From positions 1 to 13,720 of the forward strand of contig DAOVYS010000041.1 in the NCBI GenBank assembly GCA_030635485.1: DNA of 13,720 nucleotides. The letters are read 5' to 3'. Below, piece by piece: positions 1 through 6,391 of the stretch (positions are counted from its first letter, which is position 1; every line of letters begins with the position of its first letter). A model generated the notes under the pieces. The model did not search any database. It worked only from the letters and a program-made list of their open reading frames with translations, and was not told where the DNA came from. Both the position numbers and the translations under genes were made by a program. The DNA is from Pseudomonadota bacterium. GTDB lineage: Bacteria; Desulfobacterota; Desulfobulbia; Desulfobulbales; DAOVYS01.

Positions 1-1
1 A

Positions 2-13
2 GTAAATATTCGG
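2..13 (+). repeat. Copy of the 12-bp end sequence of the 6392-6596 element
   Basis: The 12-mer GTAAATATTCGG here is identical to the left terminal inverted repeat of the mobile element at 6392-6596 and has the orientation of a left end. No matching right end is seen before dnaX, and only one base of left flank is visible, so a target duplication cannot be tested. It may be the end of a second, decayed or differently built copy. Confidence 0.45.
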
Positions 14-40
14 CCAACCCTTTCTCTAATAAAATCAATT

Positions 41-148
41 GTAGGGGCGGGTTCCAAACCCGCCCTTTTTCGGGGTTAGCGAAGCGTAACCCGACAAAAA
101 CCAGGTTGAAAGCGTCGGGTTACGGCCTATCGGCCTAACCCGACCTAC
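41..148. repeat. Palindromic intergenic repeat element
   Basis: About 108 bases bounded by GTAGG (41-45) and CCTAC (144-148), made of three hairpins. The first pairs GGGCGGGTT (45-53) with AACCCGCCC (57-65) and is followed by five T, so it could also act as an intrinsic terminator for an upstream + strand transcript. The second pairs GGGTTA (73-78) with TAACCC (87-92). The third pairs GTCGGGTTA (114-122) with TAACCCGAC (136-144), with GGCC/GGCC stacked inside. Reuse of the GGGTTA/TAACCC core suggests a REP-like dispersed repeat. No protein is coded here. Confidence 0.6.
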
Positions 149-177
149 TGTACCATTTAAGGGGTATTGAATAGAAT
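149..177 (+). promoter_or_regulatory. Possible dnaX promoter
   Basis: TAGAAT at 172-177 matches five of six bases of the sigma70 -10 consensus. The hexamer 17 bases upstream, TGTACC (149-154), is a poor -35. It is the best candidate between the palindromic repeat and the dnaX start. Confidence 0.25.
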
Positions 178-207
178 GCCTTTGTGCATTTAGTAGTTAC
201 CTAAATT

Positions 208-1950
208 ATGTCTTATCTAGTTTTGGCCAGGAAATGGCGCCCTCAGATATTTGAAGAGGTTGTGGGGCAGCAGGCTGTTGTCCGCACCCTTAAAAACGCT
301 ATCAAGCGAAACAGGGTTGCCCATGCCATGATCTTCAGCGGAGTACGGGGAGTCGGTAAGACCACCCTGGCCCGTATTATGGCAAAGGCTTTGAACTGTC
401 GCGGAGAAACAGATAATCCGCCGTGCAACAGTTGCGAATCATGCCTTGAAATCAGGGAAGGGATCTCGATTGATCTTCATGAGATCGATGGGGCCTCTAA
501 CCGTGGAATCCAGGAAATTCGCGAACTGAAGGCAAACATCCGCTTCCTGCCCACCAAGGAACGGTTTAAAATAATCATCATCGATGAAGTCCATATGCTG
601 ACCACGGAGGCCTTCAACGCCCTGTTGAAGACCCTTGAGGAGCCGCCTGAACATGTCTATTTTATGTTTGCAACCACGGAACTTCATAAGGTTCCGATCA
701 CTATCCTTTCCAGATGTCAGCGTTATGAGCTGAAACAAATCCTCTTCTCCGACCTGCTTGATTTTTTTAAAAAGATTTCAGGGGAAGAAAGTGTAACGAT
801 TTCGGACAAAGCCCTTAAAATGATCGCCAGGGAAGCGGGCGGGAGCATAAGAGATGGGCTGAGCCTCATGGATCAGGTCTTTTCGTTCAGTGACAACGAG
901 GTGACGGACAGCGATGTTTCACAGGTCCTGGGACTGGTTGACCGTCGGGTGATTGAGGATCTTTCCGGAGCGCTTCTGGCAGGCGATCTTGAAAAAAGTC
1001 TTAAGATTTTGCACAGGAGTTATGCAGCCGGAATTGATATAAAGAGGTTCACAAACGACTTGATGGCCTGTTTCAGGGGTGCTCTCATATGCAGGACCAG
1101 CGGCAGGCCTGAAGATATCCTGACGGACATGACTGATCAGGAACTCGCGAACCTGAAAAAGAGAGCACAGTCCTACACTCCTCTGACCCTGTACCATTAT
1201 TATCACTCCATTCTGAAAGGCGTGGAGGAGATGCGGTATTCATCTCATCCACGGCTTGTGCTTGAAATGACCTTTATAAAGGCAATTCAGGCAGGAGATG
1301 TCGTGCCGGTTTCCTCTATAATCGAACGGCTCGATAGCCTTTTAAAGGGGGTTGTCAACGAAACACCCGAACCCGGCGTACCCCGGGCTTTGGTTGCCGA
1401 ACCGGTTGTGCCGCAAAGGGATGTTGATCTTGAATCAGTGGATATTGCGCCTGAAAAGAGGGAGGCGCCTCCTTCCCAATCCGTTGAAGATACCGCTGGA
1501 ATTGAAGAACCTGAAAAGCCCTCAACTTCCGAGGTCGAGGCCGTATCCGACGTCAAACCTAGGGGAAAGAATATACGCAGCCACTGGGCGGATTTTACTC
1601 TCTATGTGAAGGATCGGAAATATTGGATGGGAGTGGTGCTCAATCTCTGCTCAAATGCCAAGGAGGAAGGGGAGGCGCTGATACTCAATTATGATGACCT
1701 GTCGGATTGCCAGGTCTTAAAAGAACAGGAAAATCTCAAACTGCTTACGGAATTTGCCCAGGATTTTTTCCAGAAAGAATTTATCGTCAGGGTCTGCGCC
1801 CGCGGGAGCTGTACAGGCATACCGGATGGGAAGGGAAACAGCCCCCAAAAGGTCCGAAAGGCGCTCCAGGATGATCCTCTGGTCCTGATGGCCACTGATG
1901 TTTTTGGTGGCCGGGTGTCAGGGATACGGACCGGCCCAAGAAGCAGATAG
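208..1950 (+). CDS. dnaX: DNA polymerase III clamp-loader subunit tau (tau/gamma)
   Basis: This is the ATPase of the clamp loader, which opens the sliding clamp and loads it on primed DNA; the full-length tau form also tethers the polymerase core and the replicative helicase. The 580-residue protein opens with MSYLVLARKWRP, the usual DnaX start, so ATG 208 is chosen although no clear ribosome binding site precedes it. Visible are Walker A GVRGVGKT (45-52), a zinc-binding cysteine set (C64, C73, C76, C79), Walker B IIIIDEVH (122-129), the SRC arginine-finger motif (168-170) and sensor-2 GGSIRDGLSL (211-220). Residues from about 385 to 455 are a Pro/Glu-rich linker. The C-terminal part (about 460-580) is a less conserved tau-type tail. 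ybaB and recR follow, a common bacterial cluster. A candidate -1 frameshift heptamer lies at the end of domain III (1341-1347). Confidence 0.97.
   Translation: MSYLVLARKWRPQIFEEVVGQQAVVRTLKNAIKRNRVAHAMIFSGVRGVGKTTLARIMAKALNCRGETDNPPCNSCESCLEIREGISIDLHEIDGASNRGIQEIRELKANIRFLPTKERFKIIIIDEVHMLTTEAFNALLKTLEEPPEHVYFMFATTELHKVPITILSRCQRYELKQILFSDLLDFFKKISGEESVTISDKALKMIAREAGGSIRDGLSLMDQVFSFSDNEVTDSDVSQVLGLVDRRVIEDLSGALLAGDLEKSLKILHRSYAAGIDIKRFTNDLMACFRGALICRTSGRPEDILTDMTDQELANLKKRAQSYTPLTLYHYYHSILKGVEEMRYSSHPRLVLEMTFIKAIQAGDVVPVSSIIERLDSLLKGVVNETPEPGVPRALVAEPVVPQRDVDLESVDIAPEKREAPPSQSVEDTAGIEEPEKPSTSEVEAVSDVKPRGKNIRSHWADFTLYVKDRKYWMGVVLNLCSNAKEEGEALILNYDDLSDCQVLKEQENLKLLTEFAQDFFQKEFIVRVCARGSCTGIPDGKGNSPQKVRKALQDDPLVLMATDVFGGRVSGIRTGPRSR
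1341..1347 (+). other. Candidate -1 frameshift heptamer in dnaX
   Basis: T TTA AAG lies in the zero frame over codons 379-380 and fits the X XXY YYZ pattern. A -1 slip would read on to a TGA at 1425-1427 and give a product of about 406 residues ending after domain III, close to the size of a gamma subunit. CCCGG (1372-1376) can pair with CCGGG (1383-1387), but this is about 24 bases downstream, farther than usual, and no internal Shine-Dalgarno stimulator is seen upstream. Confidence 0.25.
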
Positions 1951-1988
1951 TCTAAATGGCCACAGACGGTGCAGGTGACCGTTTAGAC
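1950..1988 (+). other. Hairpin at the dnaX stop codon
   Basis: GTCTAAATGG (1950-1959) pairs with CCGTTTAGAC (1979-1988) with one G-T wobble; CAC (1961-1963) and GTG (1975-1977) can extend the stem. No T-run follows, so it is not a standard terminator. It may stabilise mRNA or affect coupling between dnaX and ybaB. Confidence 0.4.
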
Positions 1989-2068
1989 TGAAGGGGACTT
2001 GAAGAGGTTGCAGGTTGCGAGTTCTAAGTCACTTATTGTGACGGATTAATACAAGTGAGGCATGACTT

Positions 2069-2377
2069 ATGGATATGGAACAGATAATGAAGCAGGCCCA
2101 GCAGCTTCAGCAGCGGCTTGGTCAGGTCCAGGAAGATCTGGGGAAGAGAAATGTTTCTTCATCAGTGGGCGGCGGTATGGTGGAGGCTACGGTGAACGGC
2201 CGGCATCAGGTGTTATCCATTAAAATTGATAAGGAAGTGATCAATCCTGATGATCCGGAAATGCTTCAGGATTTAGTTGTTGCCGCGGTAAACGATGCAA
2301 TGAAAACGGCCCAGGAAATGATCCAGCAGGAGATGTCGGGTCTGACCGGAGGAATTAATATACCAGGCCTGTTTTAA
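2069..2377 (+). CDS. ybaB: Nucleoid-associated protein, YbaB/EbfC family
   Basis: A 102-residue protein of the YbaB/EbfC family, small dimeric DNA-binding proteins that sit on the nucleoid. It begins with the family's amphipathic N-terminal helix (MKQAQQLQQRL, residues 7-17), continues with the beta core (residues 35-56, with GGGMVEATVNG) and ends with a helix plus the Gly-rich tail GLTGGINIPGLF, which is typical. The length is normal. GAGG about eight bases before ATG 2069 serves as ribosome binding site. It lies between dnaX and recR, the usual bacterial arrangement, which supports a role linked to DNA maintenance, though the exact function is unsettled for the family. Confidence 0.95.
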   Translation: MDMEQIMKQAQQLQQRLGQVQEDLGKRNVSSSVGGGMVEATVNGRHQVLSIKIDKEVINPDDPEMLQDLVVAAVNDAMKTAQEMIQQEMSGLTGGINIPGLF

Positions 2378-2434
2378 TAAATATTTCGGCATCACGTTGA
2401 ATAGTTACATTAATTTTTCCAAGGTACCATATAA

Positions 2435-3040
2435 ATGGATGTTGTTCCTCCAGCACTGGGCAGGCTTATTTCAGATCTCAGCCGGTTGCCCGGAATAGGT
2501 AAAAAGACCGCTACGAGACTGGCCTTGTATCTTTTGAGAAGGCCTGAAGCAGAGGCTCAGGCCTTGGCCGGGGACCTTGCCGGGCTTCACGGCTCAATCC
2601 GGCTTTGTTCCAATTGCTACAATTTTTCAGAAACAGACCCGTGTGTCATCTGCAGGGACCTGAAAAGGGATTCGACCATAATCTGCGTTGTGGAGGGGCC
2701 GGGCGATCTTATGGCCATTGAGAAGACCAACTCGTTTAAAGGTCATTATCATATCCTTCACGGCGTTCTATCTCCCATGGACGGCATTGGTCCCGATGAG
2801 ATCAGGGTGGATGCCTTGATTAAAAGAATAAGGACAAAAGAGGTGAGCGAAGTGCTCATTGCAACAAGCTCCACCGTTCCTGGTGAAGCCACTGCCTCAT
2901 TTTTGATCAGCCGGCTGGAAAATGAACCGGTTCGGGTAACCCGGCTGGCCTGTGGCATTCCCATGGGAATGGACATCAAATATGCCGACGAAGTTACCCT
3001 TGCAAGGGCCATTGAGACCAGGGGAGATACAACGGGTTGA
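2435..3040 (+). CDS. recR: Recombination mediator protein RecR
   Basis: RecR acts with RecO (and RecF) to load RecA on SSB-coated single-stranded DNA during gap repair. The 201-residue protein has the family layout: a helix-hairpin-helix (LSRLPGIGKKTATRLA, about residues 15-30), a Cys4 zinc finger (C58, C61, C70, C73), and a TOPRIM domain beginning IICVVEGPGDL with the acidic E87. The TOPRIM loop that often reads NPTVEGEATA is SSTVPGEATA here, while GEATA is kept. AAGG about 11 bases before ATG 2435 is the likely ribosome binding site. It ends the dnaX-ybaB-recR block; no strong terminator follows. Confidence 0.96.
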   Translation: MDVVPPALGRLISDLSRLPGIGKKTATRLALYLLRRPEAEAQALAGDLAGLHGSIRLCSNCYNFSETDPCVICRDLKRDSTIICVVEGPGDLMAIEKTNSFKGHYHILHGVLSPMDGIGPDEIRVDALIKRIRTKEVSEVLIATSSTVPGEATASFLISRLENEPVRVTRLACGIPMGMDIKYADEVTLARAIETRGDTTG

Positions 3041-3055
3041 AATCATACATTTCCC

Positions 3056-3084
3056 TTGACACATGGCGCAATAGTTGGTATTTG
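3056..3084 (+). promoter_or_regulatory. Possible promoter for tRNA-Val
   Basis: A perfect -35 TTGACA (3056-3061) is followed after 17 bases by TATTTG (3079-3084), a weak -10. Transcription would begin about 115 bases before the tRNA. A second weak candidate -35, TTGACC, lies at 3166-3171, closer to the tRNA but without a convincing -10. Confidence 0.3.
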
Positions 3085-3204
3085 ATCCCGTTTAGCACAT
3101 GCTGGCCTGCACCTGGAAAATCATGATTTGTTTTCAGGCTGCAACAAACATGGTTGGACGTTTTTTTGACCTTTAAAGTCTGCCCGGTGTTTTGGTTTCC
3201 GAAT

Positions 3205-3279
3205 AGGCGCGTAGCTCAGGGGGAGAGCGCTACCTTGACACGGTAGAAGTCGGCGGTTCAAAACCGCCCGTGCCTACCA
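3205..3279 (+). tRNA. tRNA-Val (anticodon GAC)
   Basis: The full cloverleaf folds: acceptor AGGCGCG (3205-3211) with CGTGCCT (3269-3275), D arm GCTC/GAGC with a 7-base loop, anticodon stem CTACC/GGTAG around loop TTGACAC with anticodon GAC, a 5-base variable loop, and T arm GGCGG/CCGCC around TTCAAAA. The discriminator is A and CCA is encoded. Length is 75 nt. The first pair is A-T rather than the commoner G-C. It stands alone between recR and thrS. Confidence 0.96.
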
Positions 3280-3345
3280 GCGGTTCTTGCCTTGTCCGGC
3301 AAAAAAAACCAACAACAAACCACCATATACAGATGTAGAAAATTG

Positions 3346-3366
3346 TTAACCAGTTGATATGGTTAA
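3346..3366 (+). other. Small hairpin in the thrS leader
   Basis: TTAACC (3346-3351) pairs with GGTTAA (3361-3366) around a 9-base loop. It is AT-rich and has no T-run, so not a terminator. It lies between tRNA-Val and the thrS coding start. Confidence 0.25.
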
Positions 3367-3397
3367 GTTGGGGAATAACCTTCGTTAATCCATTATG

Positions 3398-3409
3398 TGA
3401 CAATTGTCA
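3398..3409. promoter_or_regulatory. Perfect 12-bp palindrome, possible operator for thrS
   Basis: TGACAATTGTCA is a perfect dyad, too compact for a useful RNA hairpin, so it looks more like a protein-binding site. CATTAT (3391-3396) just before it, with TTGGGG 17 bases farther upstream, is the only weak promoter-like pair I see, and the palindrome would lie at its start point. The regulator is unknown. Confidence 0.35.
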
Positions 3410-3412
3410 AAA

Positions 3413-3460
3413 CCAACAAACCAACAAACCAACAAACCAACAAACCAACAAACCAATAAA
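3413..3460 (+). repeat. 8-bp tandem repeat directly before thrS
   Basis: Five perfect copies of CCAACAAA (3413-3452) are followed by one with a single change (CCAATAAA, 3453-3460). The array ends seven bases before the thrS start. It is A/C-rich and should be unstructured in RNA. The frame is open upstream to a TTG at 3354, which would add 38 low-complexity residues rich in Q, T, N, K and P; this extension is unlike any ThrRS N terminus and is not accepted. Confidence 0.9.
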
Positions 3461-3467
3461 CCATTTT

Positions 3468-5396
3468 ATGGCTGACATATCCATTTCCCTGCCAGGGGGA
3501 GAAACAAAAAGAATCCCGAAAGGCTCCTCAGCGGCTGATGCCCTGCGAGCGCTTGTTTCCAGCAAGGAGCGCAAACGTTCGGTTGCGGTTAGAATCGGGG
3601 AAGAGCTTTATGATCTTTCAACCGCGTTAAATAATGATACCAAGCTTGTTCCGGTTACAAAGGACACGGCGGAAGGGCTTGATATTATAAGGCATAGTAC
3701 TGCCCACATAATGGCCCAGGCCGTGCTCGATCTCTTTGGCCATGATGTCAAAGTAGCCATCGGCCCCACCATTGCGGACGGGTTTTATTATGATTTTGAT
3801 AAAGACGAACCTTTTTCTCCTGATGACCTTGAACGTATTGAGGCCAGGATGAAGGAGATTGCGTCCGCCGGCATGGTCTTTGAAAAAAGAGTGGTCCCGG
3901 TCCAAGAGGCTGTTGAACTGTTTGAAGAAAAGGGCCAGACCTATAAAGTTGATCTTTTAAGAGAGATCGAGGCGGATAGTGTCAATCTTTATCAGCAGGG
4001 AGATTTTATAGACCTGTGCCGCGGACCGCATATTCCGCATACCGGATTTTTAAAGGCGTTTAAACTGACCAGCCTGGCCGGAGCATATTGGCGCGGGGAT
4101 GAAAACAACGCCATGCTCCAGCGTATATACGGCACCGCCTTTTCCGATCCCAAGTTTTTGAAAAGGCATCTGCACAACCTTGAAGAGGCGAAAAAGAGGG
4201 ATCATCGAAAATTGGGCAAGGAACTGGAGCTGTTTATGATCCAGGACCAAATAGGCCCGGGCCTGATCCTCTGGCTGCCGAAAGGGGCGCTGATCCGCAA
4301 GCTGATCGAAGATTACTGGAAAGAAGAGCATTACCGTAATGATTATGAACTGCTATACACGCCTCATATAGCCAGGCGTGATCTGTGGAAGACCAGCGGG
4401 CATCTCGATTTTTATGGTGAGAACATGTATTCCCCCATGGAAATTGACGATATCAGCTACCAGATTAAACCCATGAATTGCCCCTTCCACATCGCCATTT
4501 ACAAAAATAAAAAAAGAAGCTACCGCGAATTTCCGATCCGCTGGTGTGAACTGGGCACAGTATACCGTTATGAGAGGACCGGAGTGCTGCACGGTCTCAT
4601 GCGTGTGAGGGGATTCACGCAGGATGATGCGCATATATTCTGCCGCCCGGACCAGCTTGAATCGGAGATTTTTAAAATCCTGGAATTAAATTTGCATATC
4701 TTAAAGACCTTTGGTTTTGACGAGTATGACATTTATCTTTCCACTCGGCCTGAAAAATATGTCGGGAGCGATGAGCACTGGGATAAGTCGACCGAAGCGC
4801 TTAAGCTCGCCTTGGAAAAAAAGGGACTGGATTACGAAATCGACCCTGGGGAGGGAGTCTTTTACGGCCCTAAAATTGATATAAAGATAAAGGACGTTTT
4901 GGGCCGTTCCTGGCAGTGTTCTACGATCCAGGTCGACTTTAATCTGCCTGAACGTTTTGAGATCAGCTATGTCGGTGCGGATGGGAACAACCATCAGCCG
5001 ATAATGATTCACCGTGCTCTCATGGGTTCTCTTGAACGGTTTTTCGGAATCATGATTGAGCACTATGCGGGCTGGTTCCCGTTGTGGCTTGCACCGGTCC
5101 AGGCCAGGATATTGAACATCACTGATTCCCAGCTCGATTTTACTGAAGAGATTTACGAGGAGCTTAGGGAAAAGGGTGTTCGTGTTGAAAAGGATATGCG
5201 CAACGAGAAATTGAATCTTAAAATCAGAACCGCCCAGCTCTCAAAGATTCCGTACATGTTGATCATTGGCGACAAAGAGGTGGAATCTCGAACCGTCACG
5301 GTTCGCTTGCGTGACGGAAAGAATTTGTCCCCAATGTCGATTTCTGAGTTCGCGGATATGGTTCTAAAGGAAAGTGTTCCAGGAAACGTGCAGTAG
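3468..5396 (+). CDS. thrS: Threonyl-tRNA synthetase
   Basis: ThrRS charges tRNA-Thr with threonine and hydrolyses mischarged Ser-tRNA. Start ATG 3468 is chosen because MADISISLPGG begins a TGS domain and gives 642 residues, the same length as the E. coli enzyme; an in-frame TTG at 3354 only adds repeat-coded residues. The order is TGS (about 1-62), the editing domain with HSTAH (76-80) and C184/H188, the class II catalytic core with zinc ligands C338, H389 and H515, and a C-terminal anticodon-binding domain (about 540-642). No Shine-Dalgarno sequence precedes the start; instead the leader carries the CCAACAAA array, so initiation may rely on an unstructured leader. It is the first gene of the thrS-infC-rpmI-rplT-pheS-pheT-ihfA operon. 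Confidence 0.96.
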   Translation: MADISISLPGGETKRIPKGSSAADALRALVSSKERKRSVAVRIGEELYDLSTALNNDTKLVPVTKDTAEGLDIIRHSTAHIMAQAVLDLFGHDVKVAIGPTIADGFYYDFDKDEPFSPDDLERIEARMKEIASAGMVFEKRVVPVQEAVELFEEKGQTYKVDLLREIEADSVNLYQQGDFIDLCRGPHIPHTGFLKAFKLTSLAGAYWRGDENNAMLQRIYGTAFSDPKFLKRHLHNLEEAKKRDHRKLGKELELFMIQDQIGPGLILWLPKGALIRKLIEDYWKEEHYRNDYELLYTPHIARRDLWKTSGHLDFYGENMYSPMEIDDISYQIKPMNCPFHIAIYKNKKRSYREFPIRWCELGTVYRYERTGVLHGLMRVRGFTQDDAHIFCRPDQLESEIFKILELNLHILKTFGFDEYDIYLSTRPEKYVGSDEHWDKSTEALKLALEKKGLDYEIDPGEGVFYGPKIDIKIKDVLGRSWQCSTIQVDFNLPERFEISYVGADGNNHQPIMIHRALMGSLERFFGIMIEHYAGWFPLWLAPVQARILNITDSQLDFTEEIYEELREKGVRVEKDMRNEKLNLKIRTAQLSKIPYMLIIGDKEVESRTVTVRLRDGKNLSPMSISEFADMVLKESVPGNVQ

Positions 5397-5455
5397 CCTT
5401 TCCGGCCCAGCCGGATATCGGTAATTCCAAGTCATCTAAGCAATTTTGATCAGGT

Positions 5456-5463
5456 AAGGAGGT
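5456..5463 (+). promoter_or_regulatory. Strong ribosome binding site that fixes the infC start
   Basis: AAGGAGGT is an almost complete anti-16S match. The in-frame ATC at 5470 follows GGAGG (5458-5462) after seven bases, an ideal spacing. An in-frame TAA at 5455-5457 closes the frame upstream, so no start farther upstream is possible. Confidence 0.85.
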
Positions 5464-5469
5464 ACGCAA

Positions 5470-6015
5470 ATCAAAGGAAGAAAAAAAAGCGTCAGGGGTG
5501 GACGGGAAGTCAGATCCAGAGTTAATACTCAGATTCGTGTAGATGAGGTCAGGCTTATTGATGAAGAGGGCACACAGGTCGGCATTGTGCCCATAAAAGA
5601 GGCTCTGGACAGGGCTGAATCGAAAGGCCTCGATCTGGTGGAGCTTTCGGCAACGTCTTCCCCTCCGGTATGCCGGATTATGGATTATGGTAAGTTTCGG
5701 TATGAGCAGAGTAAGAAACAGCATGAAGCCAAAAAGAAACAGACGGTAATAGAAGTCAAAGAGATCAAGCTGCGCCCCAAAACGGAAAAGCATGACCTGG
5801 ATTTTAAGATAAGAAATATAAAAAAATTTTTAGGACAGAACAATAAGGTCAAGGTGACCTTACGTTTCCGCGGAAGAGAGATTATCTATGCGGAAAGCCA
5901 GGGCCGCGAGGTCCTGCAGAAAATTGCGGATGCACTGGAGGAAGTGGGCGTCATTCTCCAGCCCCCAAAGATGGAAGGCAGGCAGATGGCCATGTTCGTC
6001 GGCCCTAAGAGTTGA
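5470..6015 (+). CDS. infC: Translation initiation factor IF3, with an ATC start codon
   Basis: IF3 binds the 30S subunit, prevents premature 50S joining and rejects non-canonical start codons. Read from ATC 5470 the protein has 181 residues, matching the usual length of about 180. The N-domain motif NTQIRVDEVRLID (residues 19-31) lies upstream of the first standard start codon in frame, GTG 5587, so a start there would cut off much of the N domain. The linker helix is Lys-rich (KKQHEAKKKQ), and the C domain shows RPKTEKHDLDFKIRN, VTLRFRGRE and the ending EGRQMAMFVGPK. E. coli infC uses AUU, which lets IF3 repress its own synthesis; AUC here implies the same feedback. The gene follows thrS by 73 bases. 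Confidence 0.95.
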   Translation: MKGRKKSVRGGREVRSRVNTQIRVDEVRLIDEEGTQVGIVPIKEALDRAESKGLDLVELSATSSPPVCRIMDYGKFRYEQSKKQHEAKKKQTVIEVKEIKLRPKTEKHDLDFKIRNIKKFLGQNNKVKVTLRFRGREIIYAESQGREVLQKIADALEEVGVILQPPKMEGRQMAMFVGPKS

Positions 6016-6033
6016 CACCACCGGGGCGGTGTC
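6014..6033 (+). promoter_or_regulatory. Hairpin at the infC stop, possible rpmI-rplT control site
   Basis: GACACC (6014-6019) pairs with GGTGTC (6028-6033) around an 8-base loop; the stem includes the last two bases of the infC stop codon. In E. coli L20 represses rpmI-rplT by binding structured RNA in this part of the operon. Whether this hairpin is such a site cannot be told from sequence alone. No T-run follows directly. Confidence 0.3.
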
Positions 6034-6098
6034 TGTACCGCATACCGTTTTTGCATATCACGAAATAAGGAATTCGATAACATAAGGAGTACGGCAAA

Positions 6099-6296
6099 AT
6101 GCCTAAAATGAAGACAAACAGAGGTGCCGCCAAGCGATTCAAGGCGACAGGTTCGGGGAAATTGGTCCGGAACAAGGCTTACGCCAGCCATATCCTCACA
6201 AAGAAAACTACAAAGATAAAAAGAAAGATGAGGAAGTCGGGTATTGTCGATCCTACTAACGTAGGAGCACTTAAGAAGCTTTTGCCCTATATTTGA
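6099..6296 (+). CDS. rpmI: Large-subunit ribosomal protein bL35
   Basis: A 65-residue, very basic protein with the family hallmarks: MPKMKTNRGAAKRFK at the start, TGSGKLVRNKA (17-27), SHILTKKTTKIKRKMRK (30-46) and a short C-terminal helix. Length is normal. AAGGAG (6084-6089) lies nine bases before ATG 6099. L35 binds 23S rRNA in the 50S subunit. It normally sits close to rplT; here the two are separated by about 330 bases because of an inserted repeat element. Confidence 0.97.
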   Translation: MPKMKTNRGAAKRFKATGSGKLVRNKAYASHILTKKTTKIKRKMRKSGIVDPTNVGALKKLLPYI

Positions 6297-6391
6297 CACG
6301 ACCTTTTTATCTCTGACTGACCGGCGGCTGGAAGAATTGTAACAATGGGCTGTTATGTTCCTACCCCTGGTTTTTTCTGTTTTAAGCAAAG

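Noticed and set aside
762..774. T-rich and A-rich run (TTTTTTTAAAAAG) in dnaX as a frameshift site
   Set aside because: A -1 slip here meets a stop at once and would cut the ATPase domain, so no useful gamma form would result.
991..999. A6G run in dnaX resembling the E. coli slippery site
   Set aside because: It is not in the reading phase required for tandem -1 slippage.
3284..3308. TTGCC/GGCAA hairpin next to an A-run after tRNA-Val as a terminator
   Set aside because: On the + strand the run after the stem is A, not T; on the - strand the T-run would come before the hairpin.
3354..3467. N-terminal extension of ThrRS from TTG 3354
   Set aside because: It has no ribosome binding site and codes only repeat-derived residues; the TGS domain and standard length start at 3468.
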